From Lachnospiraceae bacterium (GTDB lineage: Bacteria > Bacillota_A > Clostridia > Lachnospirales > Lachnospiraceae), in the NCBI GenBank assembly GCA_009774465.1, contig VSNT01000077.1, positions 1 through 19,571 on the forward strand: a stretch of 19,571 nt of DNA, read 5' to 3'. Each line of letters begins with the position of its first letter. Position 1 is the stretch's first letter. The position numbers and the translations under genes were made by a program. The notes beneath the pieces were generated by a model that searched no databases, was not told the origin of the DNA, and was given only the letters and a program-made list of their open reading frames with translations. Positions 1 through 5,575 of the stretch are shown here, piece after piece.

Positions 1-89
1 TCATTGTCAATCAGGAGGAAATCAGGTATTTAGAGCCGCCGGTGCCGGATGAAATACATAAAATATTATTTTTTTATATGGAGGATCAT

Positions 90-572
90 ATGAGAGAACA
101 GGTTTTAGCAATAATAGAAAAAAACAGCCGAATCAATATTAAGGAGCTGGCAGTTATTTTAGGAGCAGAGGAAATTGACATTGCCAACGAATTAAAAGCA
201 ATGGAGGAAGAAGGAATTATCTGCGGTTATCATACAATGATCGACTGGGAAAAGACATCCATAGAAAAAGTAACCGCGCTGATTGAGGTTCGCATTACCC
301 CTCAGAGAGGACAGGGATATGATAATATAGCTGAAAGGATTTACAAGTATCCTGAGGTAAACAGCGTATATCTGATTTCCGGAGGATACGATCTTTTAGT
401 TACTCTGGAGGGCAAATCATTAAAATCTGTTTCAAATTTTGTGTCAGATAAGTTATCCACACTGGAGGGTGTTTTAAGTACAGCTACGCATTTCATTTTA
501 AAAAAATACAAAGATCATGGCACAATCCTTACTAAAAAATATGAAGATACAAGAGAGAAGGTGACACCATGA
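90..572 (+). CDS. Lrp/AsnC-family transcriptional regulator (AlaR-like)
   Basis: A 160-residue DNA-binding regulator of the Lrp/AsnC (feast/famine) family. Residues 1-50 form the winged helix-turn-helix (start MREQVLAIIEKNSRI, recognition region near IANELKAMEEEGIICGY). Residues 60-140 look like the RAM ligand-binding and oligomerisation domain (VNSVYLISGGYDLLVTLEG). The ATG at 90 is chosen because GGAGGA at 80-85 lies 4 bases before it. A GTG at 42 in the same frame has no well-placed ribosome site and would add 16 residues unusual for the family. The stop overlaps the start of the aminotransferase gene by 4 bases (ATGA), so the two are translationally coupled. The regulator plus aminotransferase order matches the Bacillus subtilis alaR-alaT (yugG-yugH) pair, which suggests control of alanine metabolism. 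The ligand is inferred, not shown. Confidence 0.9.
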   Translation: MREQVLAIIEKNSRINIKELAVILGAEEIDIANELKAMEEEGIICGYHTMIDWEKTSIEKVTALIEVRITPQRGQGYDNIAERIYKYPEVNSVYLISGGYDLLVTLEGKSLKSVSNFVSDKLSTLEGVLSTATHFILKKYKDHGTILTKKYEDTREKVTP

Positions 573-1744
573 GAAATCCCCTGTCAGATACAATCGTGAG
601 GATAAAACCATCAGGCATCCGTAAATTTTTTGATATTGTAAGTGAGATGGAGGATGCAATTTCTCTGGGGGTGGGAGAGCCTGATTTTGACACTCCCTGG
701 CATATCAGAGATGAAGGAATCTATTCTCTTGAAAAAGGGAGAACCTTTTATACCTCCAATGCAGGACTAAAGGAGCTTAAGGAAGAAATTGTAAAGTACA
801 TACAAAGAACCCAGGACATCACTTATGATGCAGGCCATGAAGTGATCGTGACGGTAGGCGGATCGGAAGCAATTGATATCGCACTTCGCGCTATGATCAA
901 TCCGGGGGAAGAAGTGTTGATTCCCCAGCCAAGTTATGTTTCCTATGAACCCTGCGCAATTCTTGCAGGTGCGGTTCCGGTGATTATTGAGTTAAAGGAA
1001 GAAAATGAATTTAGATTAACTGCCGATGAGCTTTTAAATGCCATTACAGATAAAACAAAGGTATTAATTCTGCCTTTCCCCAATAATCCTACAGGGGCAA
1101 TTATGGAAAGAGAAGACCTGGAGGAAATTGCAGAGGTAATTCGGGAAAAGGATATCTTTATAATTTCAGATGAAATTTATGCAGAGCTTACATACAAAAA
1201 TAAACATGTTTCTATTGCAAGTCTTCCGGGAATGCAGGAGAGATGCGTTTTAATTAATGGATTTTCCAAGGCATATGCAATGACAGGATGGCGTCTTGGA
1301 TATGCGTGTGCTCCCAGGGAAATTATGGAGCAGATGCTTAAAATTCATCAGTTTGCCATTATGTGTGCGCCCACTACCAGTCAGTATGCCGCTGTAGAAG
1401 CTCTGAAAAATGGAGATGATGATGTGGCAATGATGCGGGAGTCCTATAACCAGAGAAGAAGATTTCTCATGCATGCGTTTAAGGAAATGGGGCTTACCTG
1501 TTTTGAACCTTATGGAGCATTTTATGTTTTCCCATGTATCAGAGAATTTGGCATGACCAGTGAAGAGTTTGCAGGCAGGCTCTTAAAGGAAGAAAAGGTG
1601 GCAGTAGTTCCGGGAACCGCATTTGGTGACTGTGGTGAAGGTTTCCTTAGAATTTCCTATGCCTATTCTCTGGAAAATCTTAAAGTTGCCCTGGATAAAA
1701 TTAAGGCATTTATTGCCAGGCTCCGGGAAGAAAAACAGGATTAA
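569..1744 (+). CDS. PLP-dependent class I/II aminotransferase (AlaT/PatA-like)
   Basis: A complete 391-residue fold-type I aminotransferase. It moves an amino group between an amino acid and a 2-oxo acid through pyridoxal phosphate. The expected active-site parts are present: the NNPTG motif at 172-176, SDEIY at 200-204 (Asp201 would pair with the cofactor ring nitrogen), the Schiff-base lysine Lys234 in GFSKAYAMTGWRLGY, and the substrate-carboxylate arginine Arg361 in GFLRISYAYS. GEPDFDTP near 36-43 is typical of the aspartate/alanine/aromatic aminotransferase subgroup. An AGAAGGTG ribosome site lies just before the ATG, inside the regulator gene. Alanine aminotransferase is the favoured role from the neighbouring Lrp-type gene. 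Aspartate, aromatic or N-acetyl-diaminopimelate aminotransferase cannot be excluded from sequence alone. No convincing terminator follows it. Confidence 0.92.
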   Translation: MRNPLSDTIVRIKPSGIRKFFDIVSEMEDAISLGVGEPDFDTPWHIRDEGIYSLEKGRTFYTSNAGLKELKEEIVKYIQRTQDITYDAGHEVIVTVGGSEAIDIALRAMINPGEEVLIPQPSYVSYEPCAILAGAVPVIIELKEENEFRLTADELLNAITDKTKVLILPFPNNPTGAIMEREDLEEIAEVIREKDIFIISDEIYAELTYKNKHVSIASLPGMQERCVLINGFSKAYAMTGWRLGYACAPREIMEQMLKIHQFAIMCAPTTSQYAAVEALKNGDDDVAMMRESYNQRRRFLMHAFKEMGLTCFEPYGAFYVFPCIREFGMTSEEFAGRLLKEEKVAVVPGTAFGDCGEGFLRISYAYSLENLKVALDKIKAFIARLREEKQD

Positions 1745-1817
1745 TAACCGAAAAATATACTGACAGTTATAATATTATTCCTGCAGTTTCTGTATTTGTA
1801 GAGGGCAAAAACCTATA

Positions 1818-1844
1818 CTAACGGTAAACAAATATTACTGTTAG
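1818..1844. promoter_or_regulatory. Dyad operator at the start of the XRE gene
   Basis: CTAACGGTAA (1818-1827) and TTACTGTTAG (1835-1844) are inverted copies with one mismatch, separated by 7 bases. Half-site centres are 17 bases apart, about one and a half helical turns. The left arm abuts a -10-like TATACT (1814-1819) and the right arm runs into the ribosome site AGGAAGG (1843-1849). A dimer bound here would block transcription and translation of the downstream XRE gene, so autorepression is the natural reading. No good -35 box is visible. Binding is inferred. Confidence 0.5.
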
Positions 1845-1854
1845 GAAGGTGCAT

Positions 1855-2163
1855 ATGGATTTAACGAGTATAGGGAAACACATCAGGGAAAAAAGAATAG
1901 CAAAGTCATGGAAACAGGACGAACTGGCAGAAAAGACAGAATTAAGCGTTGTCTATATTGGAATGATAGAGCGGGGCGAAAAGCTGCCCAGATTAGAAAC
2001 ATTTATAAATATTTTAAATGTGCTTGATGTTTCGGCGGATGAAGTACTGGAAGATGTGCTTAATAACGGATACAGAATCAGGGTAAGCAAATATGCCGAA
2101 AAGCTGGATGCCATGTCAGAAAATCAAAGAGATCTGTTTTTTCAATTGATTGACGCGCTTTAA
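1855..2163 (+). CDS. Small XRE-family helix-turn-helix regulator
   Basis: A 102-residue single-domain regulator. Residues about 7-62 form a Cro/CI-type helix-turn-helix: GKHIREKRIAKSWKQDELAEK, then the recognition helix SVVYIGMIERGEKLPR and ETFINILNVLDVSADEVL. The last 40 residues are helical and probably serve dimerisation. The ATG at 1855 is preferred over the GTG at 1849 because that GTG lies within the AGGAAGGTG ribosome site. The gene stands alone: it follows the aminotransferase by about 110 bases and converges on pyrG, with a shared terminator between them. It has no toxin, phage or restriction partner next to it. Its targets are unknown apart from the dyad over its own start. Confidence 0.85.
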   Translation: MDLTSIGKHIREKRIAKSWKQDELAEKTELSVVYIGMIERGEKLPRLETFINILNVLDVSADEVLEDVLNNGYRIRVSKYAEKLDAMSENQRDLFFQLIDAL

Positions 2164-2199
2164 CAGTAACAGGCCTGGTGCGTAAAAGGTATATATCCG

Positions 2200-2222
2200 G
2201 ATGCCCCGTTTTACGGGGCATC
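2200..2222. terminator. Bidirectional terminator between XRE gene and pyrG
   Basis: GATGCCCCGT and ACGGGGCATC form a perfect 10-base stem with a TTT loop. AT-rich runs follow on both strands (TATTATATAT on plus, ATATATACCTTTT on minus). It lies between two convergent genes and would end transcription of both. The U-tract is not pure on either side. Confidence 0.75.
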
Positions 2223-2234
2223 TATTATATATGG

Positions 2235-3845
2235 CTAAACATTTTTACTGTTTTCCAGAGCGGCTTTTATAAATCCCTTAAATAAAGGATGTGGTCTGTT
2301 AGGCCTGGATTTTAGCTCAGGATGGCCTTGTGTTGCAACAAAAAAGGGATGATCGGGAAGTTCGCACATTTCAACAATTCTTCTGTCAGGAGAAAGACCG
2401 GAAAGCTTCATGCCATGCTCCGTCAGTACGTCACGGTAATCGTTGTTTACTTCATAACGGTGCCTGTGGCGTTCATAAATCATTTCTGTTCCGTAAAGCT
2501 TATAGGCAATGGAAGTCTTATCCAGTATACAGGGGTAGGAACCCAGTCTTAAGGTGCCTCCAATATTTTCCACGCCGTTTTGATCAGGCATAAGGGCAAT
2601 CACCGGATGGGCAGTGTCCGGATCAAGTTCAATACTGTTGGCATCCTTGTATCCTGCTTTATTTCGGGCAAATTCAACGATAGAAAGCTGCATGCCAAGG
2701 CAGAGACCGAGAAAAGGAACTTTGTGGGTTCTTGCATAGGTAATGGCGCATATTTTTCCTTCGATGCCGCGGGGGCCGAAACCGCCGGGAACAAGAATAC
2801 CATTTACATCTCCTAAAAGGGTATCTGCAGTTTTATCGGTTACCTGTTCAGAATCAATCCATTTGATGTTTACAGTAACATGATTGAATATACCGCCATG
2901 CTTTAAGGATTCAACTACGCTGATATAAGCATCATGAAGCTGCACATATTTACCCACAATGGCAACGGAAACTTCTCCCCTGGGGGTACGCAGAGATTCT
3001 ACCATAGCTTTCCAGTCTGCCAGATCCGGTTCGGGACATGCAAGATTTAAACATTTGCAGGCAGCCTGTGCAAGTTGTTCCTTTTCCATAGCAAGAGGCA
3101 CTTCATATAAGTATTCCACATCCAGATTCTGCAGCACATGTTCCCGGGGAACATTACAGAAAAGAGCAATTTTATCTTTAATATTTATGTCTAATGCCCG
3201 CTCGCTCCGGCACACCAGGATATCAGGCCAAAGCCCCATTCCCTGTAATTCCTTTACACTTGCCTGAGTGGGCTTTGTTTTCATTTCCTGAGATGCTTTC
3301 AGATAAGGGATTAAAGTAACATGAATTAAAATTGCATTTTCACGCCCCACCTGGTGCTGAAATTGTCTGATAGATTCAAGAAAGGGCTGGCTTTCGATAT
3401 CGCCTACGGTGCCGCCCACTTCAATAATTGCAATTCTTGTTTCATCATCAGCAGGATTACGGTAAAAGCGGCTTTTAATTTCATTTGTAATATGAGGAAT
3501 TACCTGAACCGTTCCACCGCCATAATCTCCACGCCTTTCTTTTTGAAGAACGGACCAGTAGATTTTTCCGGTGGTTACATTGGAGTTTTTGTCCAGATTT
3601 TCGTCAATAAACCGTTCATAATGCCCTAAATCAAGGTCTGTTTCCGTTCCGTCATCCGTGACGAAAACTTCCCCATGCTGAATGGGATTCATAGTACCCG
3701 GATCAATATTGATATAAGGATCAAATTTCTGCATGGTTACTTTATATCCACGGGCCTTTAACAGCCTGCCCAGTGAGGCGGCTGTAATTCCCTTGCCCAG
3801 GCCCGAAACAACGCCGCCGGTTACAAAAACATATTTTACTGCCAT
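2235..3845 (-). CDS. pyrG: CTP synthase (glutamine hydrolysing)
   Basis: Converts UTP to CTP using ATP and ammonia released from glutamine; this is the last step of pyrimidine nucleotide synthesis. The 536-residue length is normal. The N-terminal synthetase domain (1-265) begins KYVFVTGGVVSGLGKG with the nucleotide-binding loop around Lys18, and contains HGEVFVTDDGTETDLDLGHYER and IEVGGTVGDIESQPF. The C-terminal class I glutamine amidotransferase domain (about 290-530) has the oxyanion strand GGFGPRG (354-360), nucleophile Cys382 in GLCLGMQ, and His508/Glu510 in GHPE. The gene is monocistronic on the minus strand, with AAGGAG 9 bases before the ATG. Its leader carries a strong promoter and an intrinsic terminator, so expression is probably set by attenuation, as known for Gram-positive pyrG, though the details here differ. 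Confidence 0.98.
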   Translation of the reverse strand: MAVKYVFVTGGVVSGLGKGITAASLGRLLKARGYKVTMQKFDPYINIDPGTMNPIQHGEVFVTDDGTETDLDLGHYERFIDENLDKNSNVTTGKIYWSVLQKERRGDYGGGTVQVIPHITNEIKSRFYRNPADDETRIAIIEVGGTVGDIESQPFLESIRQFQHQVGRENAILIHVTLIPYLKASQEMKTKPTQASVKELQGMGLWPDILVCRSERALDINIKDKIALFCNVPREHVLQNLDVEYLYEVPLAMEKEQLAQAACKCLNLACPEPDLADWKAMVESLRTPRGEVSVAIVGKYVQLHDAYISVVESLKHGGIFNHVTVNIKWIDSEQVTDKTADTLLGDVNGILVPGGFGPRGIEGKICAITYARTHKVPFLGLCLGMQLSIVEFARNKAGYKDANSIELDPDTAHPVIALMPDQNGVENIGGTLRLGSYPCILDKTSIAYKLYGTEMIYERHRHRYEVNNDYRDVLTEHGMKLSGLSPDRRIVEMCELPDHPFFVATQGHPELKSRPNRPHPLFKGFIKAALENSKNV

Positions 3846-3880
3846 AATTTTTTCTGCTCCTTAAGTTTGTAGTTTAAAAC

Positions 3881-3914
3881 AAAAAAAGGCACTATGAGTA
3901 GGTCTCATAGCGCC
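3881..3914 (-). terminator. Leader terminator (probable attenuator) of pyrG
   Basis: On the minus strand GGCGCTATGAG and CTCATAGTGCC form an 11-base stem (one G-U pair) with a 5-base loop, followed directly by seven T residues. It lies after the pyrG promoter and about 35 bases before the pyrG start, so it must be bypassed for pyrG to be made. An upstream AAGGCA (plus 3917-3922) could pair with the UGCCUU end of the 3' arm, a weak alternative fold. Confidence 0.8.
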
Positions 3915-3930
3915 TTTGCCTTATGTTAAA

Positions 3931-3959
3931 ATTTTAGCACCCGGAGTTTCTACTGTCAA
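3931..3959 (-). promoter_or_regulatory. pyrG promoter (sigma-A type)
   Basis: A consensus -35 box TTGACA (plus 3954-3959) and a -10 box TAAAAT (plus 3931-3936) are separated by exactly 17 bases. The transcript would start near plus 3924, about 80 bases before the pyrG start codon. The predicted first bases are AACATAAGGC-like, not the GGGC start used for CTP sensing in Bacillus pyrG. Confidence 0.85.
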
Positions 3960-4013
3960 TAGACTCCAAATACGTTTATTTATAAAAAATTGATATTAGT
4001 TCATTTCTTTTTT

Positions 4014-4043
4014 ATGGAATAATAAAGAGGATTGTGCTACAAT
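4014..4043 (+). promoter_or_regulatory. Probable promoter for DUF1846-ftsH
   Basis: An extended -10 element TGCTACAAT ends at 4043 (TACAAT 4038-4043). The -35 region is weak (ATGGAA, 4014-4019, 18-base spacing). It points away from the pyrG promoter and would start transcription about 50 bases before the DUF1846 ATG. Confidence 0.55.
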
Positions 4044-4102
4044 GAAAATCGGTGTTATAAATGCAAAACAAAAGAAGACAGGATGAAAACGGCAGGTTAT
4101 TT

Positions 4103-5575
4103 ATGAGAGTGGGATTTGATAATGACAAGTATTTGAAAATGCAGTCAGAGCATATTGAAGAGAGAATCAATAAATTTGGCGATAAATTATATCTTGAATT
4201 TGGCGGCAAGCTGTTTGATGATTTTCATGCATCAAGAGTTCTGCCGGGATTTCAGCCGGACTCTAAACTGCGTATGCTGATGCAGCTTTCTGACAGAGCG
4301 GAAATTGTGATTGTTATAAATGCTGCCGATATTGAAAAAAATAAAATGCGCGGAGATCTTGGAATTCCTTATGATGAAGATGTTCAAAGATTAATGCAGG
4401 AATTTGAAGGCCGCGGCCTTTATGTGGGAAGTGTGGTGCTGACACATTATGCAGGACAGACCAGAGCTGCCGATTTTAAGGAAAGACTGGAAAAGAAAAA
4501 CGTAAAGGTTTATCTCCATTATGCAATAGAAGGGTATCCTTCCAATATTCCACTGATTGTAAGTGATGAGGGATATGGCAGAAATGAGTATATTGAAACC
4601 ACAAGGCCCCTTGTGGTAGTTACGGCACCGGGGCCCGGAAGCGGAAAGATGGCCACCTGTTTATCCCAGCTTTACCATGATAACAAAAGAGGAATCAAGG
4701 CCGGATATGCCAAGTATGAAACTTTTCCCATCTGGAATATTCCTTTAAAGCATCCGGTGAATCTTGCTTATGAAGCAGCTACCGCAGATTTAAATGATAT
4801 TAATATGATTGATCCCTTTCACCTGGAAACTTATGGAGAGACTACCGTTAATTATAATCGGGATATAGAGATCTTTCCGGTATTAAATGCGATTTTTGAA
4901 GGGATTTACGGGGAAAATCCTTATAAATCTCCTACTGACATGGGTGTCAATATGGCAGGAAACTGCATTGTGGATGATGAGGTCTGCCGTCAGGCTTCCT
5001 ATATGGAAATTATCCGCCGCTATTATACGGCAATGAACGACGTGATCAGGGGGAAAGCCAAAGAAAATGATGTCTACAAGATAGAACTTATCATGAAGCA
5101 GGCAAAGATCACCACAGATGACAGAAAGGTGACTGTTGCGGCAAGACAGCGGGAAATGGAGTTGGGAGTTCCTACTGCGGCAGTTGAACTTTCTGACGGT
5201 ACTGTCATTACTTCCAAGACAACAGATCTTTTGGGAGCATCAGCGGCATTACTGTTAAATGCATTAAAATATCTGGGCGGAGTGGATCATGACACCCACC
5301 TGATTTCACCGGAAGCAATTGAACCGATTCAGGAATTAAAAACCAGGTATCTGGGAGGAAAAAATCCACGTCTCCATACGGATGAAGTTTTAATTGCCCT
5401 TTCAATTTCGGCATGTAATGATCCAAACGCAAGAAAGGCTTTAGACCAGATTCCAAAGTTAAAAGGATGTCAGGTTCATACTTCTGTAATGCTTTCGGAA
5501 GTTGATATAAAAACATTTAAAAAGCTGGGTGTAGATTTGACCAGTGAACCAATTTTAAAAGGAAAGAGTATCTAA
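4103..5575 (+). CDS. DUF1846 family protein of unknown function
   Basis: A complete 490-residue protein of the DUF1846 family, recognised from the conserved opening RVGFDNDKYLKMQSEHI and LEFGGKLFDDFHASRVLPGF. It is soluble, with no signal peptide or membrane segment. Residues 175-183 (APGPGSGKM) look like a P-loop, which suggests nucleotide binding; no catalytic role is established that I can name. The start is set at 4103, where family proteins begin; an earlier in-frame start at 4061 would add 14 non-family residues. The ribosome site at 4103 is poor (CAGG about 8 bases before). The stop codon touches the ftsH ATG with no gap, so the two genes share a transcript and are probably translationally coupled. 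This hints at a link to membrane protein quality control. Confidence 0.88.
   Translation: MRVGFDNDKYLKMQSEHIEERINKFGDKLYLEFGGKLFDDFHASRVLPGFQPDSKLRMLMQLSDRAEIVIVINAADIEKNKMRGDLGIPYDEDVQRLMQEFEGRGLYVGSVVLTHYAGQTRAADFKERLEKKNVKVYLHYAIEGYPSNIPLIVSDEGYGRNEYIETTRPLVVVTAPGPGSGKMATCLSQLYHDNKRGIKAGYAKYETFPIWNIPLKHPVNLAYEAATADLNDINMIDPFHLETYGETTVNYNRDIEIFPVLNAIFEGIYGENPYKSPTDMGVNMAGNCIVDDEVCRQASYMEIIRRYYTAMNDVIRGKAKENDVYKIELIMKQAKITTDDRKVTVAARQREMELGVPTAAVELSDGTVITSKTTDLLGASAALLLNALKYLGGVDHDTHLISPEAIEPIQELKTRYLGGKNPRLHTDEVLIALSISACNDPNARKALDQIPKLKGCQVHTSVMLSEVDIKTFKKLGVDLTSEPILKGKSI

Noticed and set aside
42..89. GTG start at 42 for the Lrp-type gene
   Set aside because: No ribosome site at proper spacing; ATG 90 has GGAGGA just before it and gives the usual family N-terminus.
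1855..2163. XRE gene as an antitoxin or phage repressor
   Set aside because: No toxin-like or phage gene is adjacent, and it has a private operator and a shared terminator with pyrG like an ordinary chromosomal regulator.
4061..4102. Earlier ATG at 4061 for the DUF1846 gene
   Set aside because: The extra 14 residues are not family-like, and family members begin at the RVGFDNDKYL segment.
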